In this document: piece by piece, positions 12,082 through 22,680 of the stretch
How the letters are laid out: each line of letters begins with the position of its first letter
Numbering within the stretch: position 1 is the first letter of the stretch
Assembly: GCA_958496175.1 (NCBI GenBank)
Contig: OY292279.1
Location: forward strand, 8,804,001 to 8,868,000
Direction of reading: 5' to 3'
Origin: Sisyra terminalis
Taxonomy: Eukaryota; Arthropoda; Insecta; Neuroptera; Sisyridae
Length of the DNA stretch: 64,000 nt
Position numbers and translations under genes: made by a program
Notes under the pieces: generated by a model
The model's database searches: none
Seen by the model: the letters and a program-made list of their open reading frames with translations, nothing else
Told to the model about the DNA's origin: nothing

Positions 12082-12305
12082 GTACCGAATTCATTAAGAT
12101 TTGGCATTATAATAAAATATAAATGAAAAAAATAGTATAGAACATGCCAGGATGAGAAAAATAAATTATCAACAATAATGAGTACCACACAAAATATTCG
12201 ATGAGTGAAATTATTGCAATTTTTAAATTTATGACATTTATAAACAAAAATGTGTTTTTTTTTCTCTTGAGTTGTCTTGAGTCTAATAATTTTCACAACT
12301 CTGTA

Positions 12306-12592
12306 GCTGGAGGAGTCGAACTTCATTCCTCTGTTTTTTTATTTTTTTTTATTAATTGATTATTCTTGATCTTGTGGTCAAGCAACTGCTACTTCTTGGA
12401 GCTCTTGAGGAAGTTTCCGCTTCAACTTTCTTTGTTTTTATAGTTTCCCCCATGCCTAGTTCTACTGCATTAGGACAATTTTCCAGGCCGTTAAGGAAAT
12501 TCTTTGCGAGTTGGATTAGAAAGTCTTTTATGTACGGGACGTTCATTTTGTGATGAATTTGGTCGTTTCTCACATACCATGGAGCTTTAGTT
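12306..12592 (-). pseudogene. Jockey-like copy A, ORF2 C-terminus
   Basis: The minus strand encodes LKAPWYVRNDQIHHKMNVPY, then IKDFLIQLAKNFLNGLENCP and a basic tail with SRAPRSSSCLTTRSR. The same tail ends the copies at 13780 and 25520. APWYV.N..IH is the conserved region after the reverse transcriptase in Jockey-like ORF2. The coding part begins abruptly at about 12592, so the copy is 5' truncated. Its 3' untranslated region continues across the Tc1-type insertion to 11030-11141. Confidence 0.85.
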
Positions 12593-12667
12593 TTTAAAGA
12601 AGAACTTTTTTAAATCATTCTACGAGCAGTTTTCTTGTAAACAACTGTGAATATCAATTTTCATTAC

Positions 12668-12813
12668 GATGGGAAATGTGTCAAGGTGTGGCGTCGTCAC
12701 AAAAGTATCTGGAATACTAACTTATATTACCTTACATAAAGTATATAATTTCGGTTTAAGTTAGTACTGCAAACACACCAGTGGTGGCGCTACATCTTGA
12801 GACATTTCCCATC
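12668..12813. repeat. Short inverted-repeat element (about 146 bp)
   Basis: The left end GATGGGAAATGTGTCAAG and the right end CTTGAGACATTTCCCATC are inverted repeats with one mismatch. The similarity continues inward (GTGTGGCG against TGTAGCGC) for roughly 38 bases. It resembles a miniature inverted-repeat element. No clear target duplication was seen. Confidence 0.65.
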
Positions 12814-13194
12814 ATACATTGTAAGATACTTTCTTACCTAAAGAATACCTTCTTTAAATCTTAGGTACGTTCTGAATATTTGCGCTGCTAGTGACAGAAC
12901 AGAGAACTATGATCTGGGTCTGTTATTGGGTACATGAATGTTGTAAAAAAGTCTATAAAGTTCGGACTCCTTGTATCCATATTTCATGGGTCTAAGCATC
13001 AAGGCAACATTGCGTCGTCTAGAAGGAAACTTGAAATTATTCCGAGTAGAGTCGCCATCTAACACGTAGCATATAAGTTTATAGTTAAGATATACGTGTA
13101 AATATTTTGAATTAGCCTTCTGTGTAACGTCATTTCCGTTTTTAATTCAAAAGATTTCAATTAGTTTTTCAGATTTCATCACAAATCAATTCAA
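12814..13194. other. Unique DNA, no gene seen
   Basis: Moderately complex sequence with no recognised motif, lying between a short inverted-repeat element and a Jockey-like fragment. Confidence 0.4.
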
Positions 13195-13395
13195 CTGTTA
13201 GAAAATTTCAATTTTTTTAGTTGAGTATTGACTTTTCTGATTTTACTTGAAATGTGGCTTTGCCATGATAATTTTGAGTTCAGAAGTATGCCCAAATATT
13301 TAACTGGTGTTTTTTCTTACTCCATGGAATTGCCATGCGATCCAGGACGATAGGCTCCAGTTGGTTGAAGAAATGTCTTAAAGGGAAGATTTCTT
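13195..13395 (-). pseudogene. Jockey-like fragment (copy D), RT thumb region
   Basis: The minus strand matches the copy at 14390-14560. It encodes FFNQLEPIVLDRMAIPWSKK, then, after a frame change, VKYLGILL and SWQSHISSKIR-like residues. VKYLGI is the conserved YLG motif that follows the reverse transcriptase palm in non-LTR elements. Both ends are truncated. It lies just before the more complete copy B, on the same strand, so it may be a partial duplication of that insertion. Confidence 0.75.
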
Positions 13396-13400
13396 CTTTC

Positions 13401-13690
13401 TTATTTAAGATAAATCATAAATATTATTAGGAATGACAAAAAAATATTCTCAAATATTGATCCTATAATATTGAAATTCTCAAAAAAACAAGTCCCGATT
13501 ATTTTCGCCAAATAATTTGAAAATCAATTTCAAATTTTACCGAAACTAATATCGAGAATGATGTATCCAAAATTTTAAGCTTATTGCAAGTAACTTGCTA
13601 ACAATCACTAAATCTATCAAATATTTTCCAACTGCCAGAAAAATGCGGTAAACTTATTGTTGGAAAAAATTGAAAATATTTTTAGAGCTT
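13401..13690. repeat. Dispersed repeat R, copy 1
   Basis: About 290 bp closely matches 28560-28850 in the same direction. Shared words include ATTATTTTCGCCAAATAATT and TTTACCGAAACTAATATC. No coding capacity or terminal structure was seen. Both copies lie next to Jockey-like fragments. Confidence 0.7.
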
Positions 13691-13779
13691 CTTTTTGAAG
13701 CGTGATCAATCGATGCTGGACCTCAAATTGATGCAATTTTTTTAGATTACGTTTGGACGCCTTGTTTCCATAGTGAGTA

Positions 13780-14887
13780 AACCGATTTTTATTAAAATCT
13801 TCAATATTTTGGCCATCTTACATAGAAATAATAAATTCCCAAAACTTTTTTTTTGTGGACTTTTATGTAACTAGCGACAGTTCAGCAATTGGCTGCTATA
13901 TCATGGTGGTGATAACAGGCAATTGATCTTTAGCAGCGTTTTAGTAGCTGGAGGAGTTGAACTTCAATACCCTGTCTTTTTTATTTTTTTATTTGTTGAT
14001 TGTTCTTGACCTTGTGGTCAAGCAACTTCTACTTCTTGGAGCTCTTGAGTGAGTTTCCGCTTCACACTTTTTTTATTTAAAGTTTTACTGCACTAGGACA
14101 ATTTTCCAGGCCGTTAAGGAGATTCCTTGTGAGTACGATTAGAAAGTCTTTTATGTATGAAACATTGATTTCGTGATGAATATGGTTGTTATCACATACC
14201 ATGGAGCTTTAGTGATGATTCTCAAGACTCTATTTTAGAACACCTGTAGGTCATTGTGATTTTTCTTTGAGGATGGAAGCCAGAATGCGCAAAAGTATGT
14301 GAGAAGTGGTCTGATGACTGATTTGTATATCATCATTGAACATTCCATACTTAGACGAGACCTTCTGCTGATAAGTGGGTATAGTTGGATGAGTCGAGTG
14401 TTGGCTTCTTTGATTGTACTTGAAATGTGGGTTTGCCTGGTTAATTTCGAGTCCAGAAGTATGCCCAAATATTTAACAGGTGTTTTTTTCTTACTCCATG
14501 GAATTGCCATGGGATCCAGCACGATAGGTTCCAGTTGGTTGGAGAAACGTCTTAGAGGGAAGATTTCGGCGATCCTTTTTGATGAATTTAAAAGAATTTT
14601 CCATCTACTGAACTGGGAAGACAGGTGGTTGATAGACTGCTGGGTTTTCTGAACGGCCCTTTGAAGATCATTGTCCAGGTTGATGTTGGCGATGTCATCC
14701 GCGTACATTGAGGTTATACAATGGTCTAGTGACGAAAAGTCCGCAACGTAGAAATTGAAAAGGACTGGACCCAAAACTGATCCTTGAGGTACTCCCGAGT
14801 GGGTAGGTTTTTCCTTTGATAGCTGGTTATCCATTTTGATTTGGAAGAAGTGATTGTTCAAAAACGAAGAAATAATGTTATATATAT
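13780..14887 (-). pseudogene. Jockey-like copy B: reverse transcriptase to 3' end
   Basis: The minus strand carries the catalytic half of a non-LTR reverse transcriptase and its 3' tail. From the top strand end downward it shows SGVPQGSVLGPVLFN, the catalytic SMYADDIA (two Asp intact), KYLGILLDSKL, the RPLLTYFCAFW region, and then VLRIITKAPWYV. A stop replaces a glutamine after LQVF, and a frameshift follows. The 3' untranslated region runs to about 13780. The 5' part of the same gene continues at 16297-16582 beyond the Pal-C insertion. The frame reads into the Pal-C terminus (THPN before IYNII). This family is the most abundant retroelement in the window. ORF1 and the endonuclease are missing. 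Confidence 0.9.
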
Positions 14888-16296
14888 TAGGGTGGGTCAA
14901 AAAAATCGATTATTTTTTTTTTACAAGTGACAAGGAAATATTGGTCGCTAGACACCTTAAAAAAATTCTCACCAAGTATGAGCTCTTAATTTTAATAGGA
15001 AGATCCTCCGCATCGCAGTTTTGTATTTTTTTCTCAGTCCAATAGAAAAAAATTCATACCTCTTCATTTATCGATTGTACAGAAAAATGTTTTGATTGAA
15101 TTTCTTAGGAAATTTAATGCTCTACAAAAAAGGTGTTTTATATTTTTTCCGTAAGCCTCACCATTTGAAATATATTAAGGTTTTAATTTTGATTATTTTA
15201 AGACAAATTTCATTTTTATTTATGAATTTTATAACTCGACAATAAATGACCCTTATACAATGCGTAATACAAATTTTTGTTGGAAATTTACTGCTCTATA
15301 AAAATGGTTTTCTTTTGTTATGGCGATTAAATTAACCCTTCAAAAGATATTCATCATCAAACTATTTGATGCTACCGTACCATTAAACATAAAGAAGAAT
15401 ATTGTTGAAGCTGTTAAGACTCGCGAAGGTACAGATTGTAAAGCAAGAAGATTTATATTTGATAAACAAAAAATTTGGATTCAATTCTGCAAAAAAACAT
15501 CAGTGACTTTGTTTTTAAGAAGTCATTGAAACTTTTTGAGCTCTTTGATTTGCCTTATGATTTTCTTGATGAAAATATTGTGTATAACGAAAACTTTACT
15601 TTTTTTATTAATAAATATTTAACAAAGCAATAAATAATGTACAATTTATTTTTTTTTAAATAGATACAAATATATTTAAGCATAAAAAAAAACTTGAAAA
15701 ATATTTTGAAGTTTCTCAGTTGATAAAACTAAAATTCGTGTAAATTTTCTCAAAAATTATAAATTAAATTGAAATTTTTCGAATATCTCATCAAAAACTT
15801 TTAAAACCCGTACACATGAAAGTTTGATGATGAATATCTTTTGAACGGTTAATTTGATCGCCAAAAGATTAGACACCATTTTTATAGAGCAGTTATTTTC
15901 CAACAAAAATTTGTATTGCGCATTGTATAAGAGTCATTTATTGTCGAGTTATAAAATTCATAAACAAAAATGAAATTTGTCTTAAAATAATCAAAATTAA
16001 ATCCTTAATATCTTTCAAATGGTTAGGCTTACGGAAAAAATATAAAACACCTTTTTTGTAGAGCATTAAATTTCCTAAGAAATTCTATCAAAACATTTTT
16101 CTGTGCAATCGATAAAGGATGAGGTATGAATTTTTTTCTATTGGACTGAGAAAAAAATACAAAACTGCGATGCGGAGGATCTTCCTATTAAAATTAAGAG
16201 CTCATACTTGGTGAGAATTTTTTTAAGGTGTCTAGCAACCAATTTTTCCCTGTCACTTGTAAAAAAAAAAATAATCGATTTTTTTGACCCACCCTA
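14888..16296 (+). mobile_element. Long palindromic transposon Pal-C, inserted in Jockey-like copy B
   Basis: A 1409-bp element starting TAGGGTGGGTCAAAAAAATC with the matching complement at the right end. The arms run about 14888-15350 and 15820-16296. Each arm carries AATTTAATGCTCTACAAAAA (left at about 15111) and a second, related word, CTGCTCTATAAAAATGG, 175 bp further in. The centre holds a protein remnant (15320-15633). It interrupts a reverse transcriptase gene whose halves flank it. The flanks ATATATAT and ATATACTC match at only 5 of 8 positions in a TA-rich site, so the duplication length is unclear. Its terminus resembles Pal-D (TAGACTGGGCCAAAAAAATY). Confidence 0.92.
15320..15633 (+). 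pseudogene. Frameshifted protein remnant inside Pal-C
   Basis: The non-palindromic centre of Pal-C encodes a peptide fragment in two frames. The first part includes ATVPLNIKKNIVEAVKTREG and RRFIFDKQKIWIQFCKK. After a one-base shift near 15495 the second frame reads ISDFVFKKSLKLFELFDLPY and DFLDENIVYNENF, ending at TAA 15631-15633. It is mixed hydrophilic and hydrophobic, with no membrane segment or zinc motif, and looks like real, decayed coding sequence and not chance. From memory, the SDFV...LFELLDLP.DFL pattern resembles an uncharacterised protein often predicted near repeats in insect genomes; I could not verify this. As the only coding trace within this clan, it may be a relic of an autonomous relative or a captured host exon. 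Confidence 0.55.
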
Positions 16297-16582
16297 ATAT
16301 ACTCAGGGATATGGTAGTTCTGAAGCTTTGTGAGTAGCCCTTGATACCAAACTCGATCAAACACTTGCGTCGCATCCAAGAACAAAACTACTGAGTATTT
16401 TTTTTCTTGAAAACTCCTTTGGATTATTTTTTCAAGTCTTAAGATTTGTTGCGAAGTGGAGTGGTGAGGCCTGAATCCAAATTGCGGATTGGGTAGAATT
16501 TGATTGAGTTCTATCCAAGTGTCAAGCCATCGCTTAATAATTTTTTCTAATAGCTTCGACTGATAGACCGATATCTCATAAT
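16297..16582 (-). pseudogene. Jockey-like copy B: N-terminal reverse transcriptase part
   Basis: The minus strand encodes the fingers and first palm part of the reverse transcriptase split by Pal-C. From 16582 downward it shows YRSIS (usual YRPIS), LEKIIKRWLDTWIELNQILP, NPQFGFRPHHSTSQQILR and VVLFLDATQVFDRVWYQG. The first catalytic Asp is in FLDATQVFD. The gene resumes after Pal-C with IYNIISSFLNNHF. A small deletion or frameshift separates YRSIS from LEKII. No upstream endonuclease was seen, so the copy is 5' truncated near 16582. Confidence 0.9.
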
Positions 16583-19120
16583 TTTATTTTTGGGGTTTGA
16601 ATTTTTGTAAAATTTATAATGCAAATGAGTGAGGAATGCTAGCAAAATGTTAATTTTATTCCAAATTTTTAAGAGAATGCCAATTTTGAGGAGGAAAACA
16701 TTCGAGATATTCACAACAAAACGGGAAATCTCTATCGTGACACTCATCTCGTGTAGCGTCCCGGATATTCCGGTCGACTCGCGCCCGCTACATACCACCA
16801 ATATTGCGGTCTACTGCTTCCGGTAATCTCTTGTATGTAGACACGCAAAAAGGATCTTAATCTCAATTGCACACAGTTAAGTCCCTCTTTATGCGAACCT
16901 CCCCTATTCTATTCCGTCTATATCTCAATCCTTATTTGGTCTCGACACAAAAGTTTCATCCCCAACCATTCTTATATATAATCTGTATAGAATACATCAG
17001 ACAGATACATCTAAAATCTCCGACTATGGTATTCAATAAATAATTCCATAATATTTAAGATGAAGATTTTTTTCTTTCAAATTAATTCTCTTATCGAAAA
17101 GTTATATCTCTCCGTCAAAGAAGAAAAAAAATCGTAGACATATTAAGCAAAGCTAGACTTTCACAACAATAATCGTTATAAAAGCAATAACGGCCATTTC
17201 TTCCCATTTCTCCACCTTTCGTTAATCATCTTCAACTCATTCCATTCGAAATTTTTCTTGGGAATAAAAAAAGTTTGTGATATTAATTTTCATATACTCA
17301 ACTTTTATATTAGAGTCGAGAGAAAAAGTTTTGATTGAATTAATTTCGTTTCAATGAAATTGTTGAGAATTAAATTCGTTTAAATCTCTTCAATATTTTA
17401 TAAGCTCACACTTTCCACGGATTTTTCTCATATTTTTTTTTTTGGCGTAACCACCAATCTATCAATCAATATTATTTGTCTTGAAAGTTTTTTTTTTGTT
17501 CTTTTCTTATAGTAAAACTAGTTTGAATGTTATTAAAGAAGACGAGACATTTTAAACTTAATTCAATTCAAACTCTTTCGAGACGTGTCGGTAATTTTTT
17601 TTTTTTTCAATAAGAATTTTTGTATAAACATTTTTATACGTAGAAGCCCACGTAAAATGTACTTGTACAAAGTTCCAAATTGATGTTTTTTGTGTGTTAA
17701 AATATGTAAATCTAGTAAAAACACTGAAAATGTAAATTGTTAGTTCGTGGGCTTGGAATTAATCATTGAAAATATTAAAAACCTTTTTTGTGGTTTTATT
17801 ATTTTTAGCTAAATTTTTCAAGTTAGTTTTACCTATGGTCTCGTTGTTGTTTCCGAGCTTAAAAAACATCGATGAGCTTTTTACATTTCTCTTCGTCTGT
17901 GAACATTTTAAAAAGTTCTTCGATATTGAATCCATAATAACTCGAATATTTTGTAGTCCCGATAGATTTTATCGCCTTTGAAGTATTTGCCTTTTTTTCT
18001 ATGTTATGGTTTGTAGAAACCGTAATTAAAATATAGCCTAACGTTGCATGAAACCATAATATTCTAATTTTTAAAATTTTATACAGATTACCTGTCGAAA
18101 TTCTTCAGTAAAATTGTTTATTTCTGGTTATTTTTATCAATGGTAAACGTAAAATAGTATTATAAACTAATAAAACTATTTCCAGTTATAGTTTCAGTAT
18201 ACTTTAGTTAAGTTTTTTTTTTTGGATTTGATAAGTTAATATTATGCATCTTGAAGTTTAAGTTTGTTTTTCTATTAGAAGCATGACATAAAATCATTTT
18301 TTTTAGATACTGAATTTATTAATATAGGGTTGGACCCGTGAAATACCTAAAACATTTCAACTCTTATCCTACTTTTGCATGGTTTTTTCGATAGATGTCT
18401 GTTGAGATCGATATTTCGTTCAATATTGCTCAAAAAATTTCAAATTTAAAGTTTCAAGTCAACAAAGAGAAAATTTGATACATTGTATACTTTTTTTTTT
18501 TGAAGTATAGAATTTCAGTTATATTTCATACTTTACCAATGTTTCTTGAGTAATTCGCAGTTTATCTGGGTAAATCTAGGTTTACTCGTCAATCTAACTT
18601 TGCCCGTAACATTTACATAGGTCATAATAAAATACTAAGAACCTGGAAGATTTAGATCTCTTTCTCAATTGATTAACGATTTTTTTTTGAAATTTACTTT
18701 GCTGATTTCTGATAAATTTAAAAATGATTTAAGGATTTATGGGATTTAAGAATCATATGGCTCCATTGATCTTAAAAAACCAAATATAATTTAGGGCCAA
18801 TTTACTATGCTTATAACCATAGATTCCCTAATCATTTAGATTGGAAACATATTTTTTACACAAAAATTTCAATTGACAATTGAATCGAAACCAACACTGT
18901 TGAAACTTAGATTTCTTATTTTCAGAATTTAATTACCATACTGACTTAAATAAAAGAATTATTATCCTTATTTCATTGAGCACTATTTAAATTATCACTT
19001 GGATCACTCTTTAGCATATAATCAATTGAAATTAATCAATTAAGATCCAAAAACAATATCTATATGTCAAGCATTGCACTAATATCTGATAAGAACAAAC
19101 GCAGTTCAATACAATCGGCT
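16583..19120. other. AT-rich DNA, no gene seen
   Basis: No supported feature. A GC-richer patch at about 16730-16850 contains GTGTAGCG and CGCTACAT as a loose inverted pair. Otherwise the stretch is AT-rich, with long T runs near 17440, 17600 and 18490. Confidence 0.4.
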
Positions 19121-20895
19121 ATTAGCCAATGGGATTGCAAGATTAACCGATGCTCATTTGTTTTGATTATTGATATTTTTAAAATCAAACAAAACCACTC
19201 CCACAATAAATACCAATGCAATGTATATGTATATGTGCAACAAGGCGAATTAACATTAAGTGCAGAAGTAGTTTATGATTTAATTTTTTTCCACTGTCTT
19301 ATCGGTTTAAAATATTTGACAAAAATCACATATAATAAATTAAATATGTTCAATTTAAAAAAAAATATTTTAAAGGTGATATGAAACTACTTTCATGGTT
19401 AAAAAAAATTTTTTTTAGCTTAATTTCATATAGAAATGTAACTGTCAATTTTTTTTTTCAATAAAAGCATTATTATCCCCTGAATAATATTTAAATTTCA
19501 GATCAATAGCTTATGCAAATTAAAAAAATATATATTTTCTTTTCTACACCCATATTTTGTGTACAAATTTTAATTGATGTATGGATCTGAAATTTCTAGT
19601 ATTTTAGTGTTTTATTAGTACCTATTAGACCTCTAAAGAATAATTAAAATATTCTTTAGGGGTTGGTTCTCCATGCATATTTCTCTAAGCCTTTTAAGAG
19701 CAAAAAAATTATTAAAGAATTGGAAAAAAAATTATACATAATCATCAGAATTCGGCATTGCATTATGCAGGGTACGTTATGCAGGTACGTATTCGAGTTT
19801 AACAAGCAATTAATACAAAGGGTGTAAGTGGTTTTAATTTTTTTTTTCACTATGTTTTCTTTAAAAAATCTGAAAAAAACACGCATTTCAAAAAAAATCA
19901 TATTATTTTTTTTTTGAGAATTAAATTTAGATTAAAATCTTACGTTTACAGGATATTAGTATTTTATTAGAACCATTTTTATTAGAACCATTTTATTAAT
20001 ATTTTATTAGCCAATGGGATTGCAAGATTTACAGATACTCATTTGTTTTGATTATTGAAATTTTTAAAATCAAACAAAACCACTCCCACAATAAATGCCA
20101 ATGCAATGTATATATTCAGGTGAAACAAGGCCAATTAACATTGAGTGCATAAGTGGTTTATGTATTAATTTTTTTCACTATATCTTATCGATTCAAAAAA
20201 TTTGAAAAAAATCACATAGAGTAAATAAAATATGTATAATTTAAAAAAAATATTTTAAAGGCGATATCAATATATTTTCATGGTCAAAAAAAATATTTTT
20301 GAGCTTCTTTTAATTTATTTCTAAATTTCATATAGATAAGTAGTTGTTATTTTCTTTTAAAGAAGGCATTATCAACCCCTACATATTATTTTACTTTCAA
20401 TTATTAATCTGATCCCTTATTTAGTATACAAATTTTAATTAATGTATGAATCTGAAATTTCTGGTATTTTAATGTTTTAATAGTACCTACATACCTCTAA
20501 AGAGTCATTAAAATATCCTTTTGGAGTTGGTTCACCATATATATGTTTCTTGATCTTTTAGAGTTAAAAAAATTATTAAAGTATTGGAAAAAATTTTACA
20601 TAATCAATGTACATAATCATCAGAATTCTGCATTCCATTATGCATGGTACATTATGCAGATACGCATTCTAGTTAAGCAAACAATTATTACAAAGCGTGT
20701 AACTGGTTTTCATTTTATTTATTAATTTTTGGCAGTTTAAAAAATCTGAAAAAAACAAGCATTTTAAAAAAAATAATATTTTTTTTCTTTAAAAAAAAAA
20801 CTAACTAAGATTAAGTTCTTACGCTTACAGGATATACGTATTTTATTAGAACCCGTACAATCCTTAGGTATCATAAAAATATTATTCCTGATCGA
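19121..20895 (+). repeat. Direct tandem duplication, unit about 885 bp
   Basis: The unit starting at ATTAGCCAATGGGATTGCAA (19121) recurs at 20006. Further matched landmarks are CCACTCCCACAATAAAT, GTACAAATTTTAATTGATG (near 19560) with its counterpart near 20420, and TACGTTTACAGGATAT (19941) with its counterpart near 20820. A small repeat of ATTAGAACCATTTT sits at the junction (19966-19999). Small insertions and substitutions separate the units, so the duplication is not recent. The short open frames inside show no known motif. Confidence 0.85.
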
Positions 20896-21309
20896 TTTAC
20901 CGTGTTTGCATCTCAAAACTCTTTCATAAAATTTTCAAGAAAACAGCTTTTTTAACGATAAATACAATAGCTGCTTGTGGCCAATACTTCGTGGCTATGA
21001 TCATCTAGTGATTTTTGGAGCTATAGCAATTTTTTTTAAAACTTAATTGAAAAATGTATATCTTGAAAGCAAGTTATAAAAGGTACAGCAGGGGATGCTT
21101 CGGGCTGTTAAGGGGATTTTTAATTTTTAAAAAAAATATTCTTAAATTCTAATTTTTATTTACAACCATTTCCATATAGACTGGCAGGATATCGTCTATC
21201 GGGTTCAGCATGTTTGTAATATATTATATAGGGGCAAAGAAGCCCGTTATTTTTACATGAACTTTAAAGCTCTTTATTTAATATATTGAAGAGTGTTCGA
21301 TTTAAATTA
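20896..21309. other. Unique DNA, no gene seen
   Basis: No supported feature between the tandem duplication and the mariner remnant. Confidence 0.4.
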
Positions 21310-22075
21310 AATATGTACCGTTTTGTTTTATAATTTTGTTGTCATCTTAAAGATAACTTCATAATGCCTCTTTAATAGAAGGCTTGGTCTCAATTGGCGA
21401 AAGACTCTAGTATTTGATTTTTAAAATCTTCTCTTGATTTTATTTTTTTCTCACTAAAAAGTATCACAATCCAAGAAAAAGATGGTAATCGCGCGGTACT
21501 AGGTCCGAACTTTTCGAGAGTTACTATCCACGTATGTGGCCTGGCGTTTTTCTGATGGAATATGACACCACTTCTCTTGACCAATTTCGGCCATTTCTGA
21601 TCAATTACTAGCATTAAGGGGTTTAATTGTTGATATTAGAGATCAAAGTTTAATGGTTGATCGATATGGAAGTATTACATAAAAAATTATTCCTTTTCAG
21701 TCCTTCCGAATGCACAGCAGAATCTTCCTTACCATTAGTCCTGGTTTGACCACCGTTTGCGCTGCTTCAGTATGCTTTTACCATGATTTTTTTTTGCTCA
21801 ATATTATTGTATGTAACCAGTTTCTTATTCTCAGTTACCATTCGTTGAAAAAATGAATCTGTTTTAATTCTTTAAACAAAGCTTTGGAGTTAGAAATTTG
21901 ATCTATATTTTGGTGTTAATTGGCGAGGCACCCAAATATCATGCTTCTTTTTGAGCCCAGCTTTACGCGATTGTTTTATGGTTGATATTTAGCTTTTGAA
22001 TGATACTACAACTTCTAGCATGCTAGTCAACTTCAATTATCTCAATGATTTTATCGACATTTTTTTTATTTTCAA
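21310..22075 (-). pseudogene. Mariner-type transposase pseudogene
   Basis: The minus strand follows a mariner transposase nearly from end to end in shifting frames. In order it shows NVDKIIEIIEVD and IIQKLNINHKTIA (first helix-turn-helix), AGLKKKHDIWVPRQLTPK, FFQRMVTENKKLVTYNN, AQTVVKPGLMVRKILL, GVIFHQKNARPHT and RGIMKLSLR. Mariner normally has TGDEKW and HQDNARPH around its first two catalytic Asp residues. Here both are replaced (TENKKL and HQKN). Several stops and frameshifts are also present. No terminal inverted repeats were identified. It cannot encode an active enzyme. Confidence 0.88.
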
Positions 22076-22188
22076 ATAAATTGCACAATCTGCATAGGGT
22101 TGCAATAAGTGCATTCAATCCATAGACAATCACATGTAAGCACTAGTCCCAGTAGATTAGTGCTGTATAAGTACAAAGATTTTAAACA

Positions 22189-22306
22189 ATCAATAACAAT
22201 AATAGTAATTCTTATAGCAATAACAACAATCATAAAAACAATCAACAGTAGCAATAAGAATAATAATAATAGTCTATAATAACAATATCAATGTTAATAA
22301 TAATAT
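22189..22306. repeat. AAT/AAC-rich low-complexity tract
   Basis: Imperfect runs of AAT, AAC and AGT triplets, for example AATAATAATAATAG near 22260. No coding frame is supported. Confidence 0.6.
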
Positions 22307-22395
22307 GAAACATTAATATATAAGTAATATATAAAATTAAAGCTTTATAATAAGAAATAATAATTTGGGAAGAAGTAGTTAATAGGAATATTTGT

Positions 22396-22660
22396 TTAGT
22401 TACAAAATTTATCAGGCAAATCTATTACATTCCATTTTTGTAACATTCTTATCATCTCACTGTTGTCCAATAAGTTTATTGCGAGGTGGTTGGAATGATC
22501 CTCCAGTTTTGTCAGGTATTTTTTACTAAACCTTTGAATTTCCTCCTTTAAAGATGACATTTCTGTATCTTCATGTATTTTTTTATTGTTTACATACCAT
22601 GGAGCGCCGATTATTTGTCGTAGGTTCTGGATTGAAATCTTTCGACATTTTTGACGACGA
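22396..22660 (-). pseudogene. Jockey-like ORF2 C-terminal fragment (copy E)
   Basis: The minus strand encodes ISIQNLRQIIGAPWYVNNKK, then LEDHSNHLAINLLDNSE and a short ending, NVIDLPDKFCN, before a stop. This is the post-reverse-transcriptase tail of a Jockey-like ORF2, closer to the 28190 copy than to copies A-D. Upstream homology stops near 22660, where a GC-rich inverted-repeat element begins. The copy is therefore truncated or interrupted there. Confidence 0.82.
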
Positions 22661-22680
22661 AGATTGAAAAAACAAGTAAA

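Larger units (their letters stand above)
11142..12303 (+). mobile_element. Chimeric Tc1-type element with captured retrotransposon pieces
   Basis: Terminal inverted repeats CAAAGGTGTGAAAATTATTT (left) and the complement of CAGAGTTGTGAAAATTATTA (right) bound 1162 bp, flanked by TA at 11140-11141 and 12304-12305. The element splits a Jockey-like 3' end. It contains the C-terminal half of a DD34E transposase (11767-12081), but the place expected for the N-terminal half is filled by two Jockey-like fragments in opposite orientations (11189-11488 minus, 11495-11590 plus). Either retroelements inserted with accompanying deletion, or the chimera moved as a unit. Confidence 0.82.

Noticed and set aside
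14299..14652. 117-codon plus-strand open frame
   Set aside because: It is the shadow of the reverse transcriptase on the minus strand, which has clear motifs.
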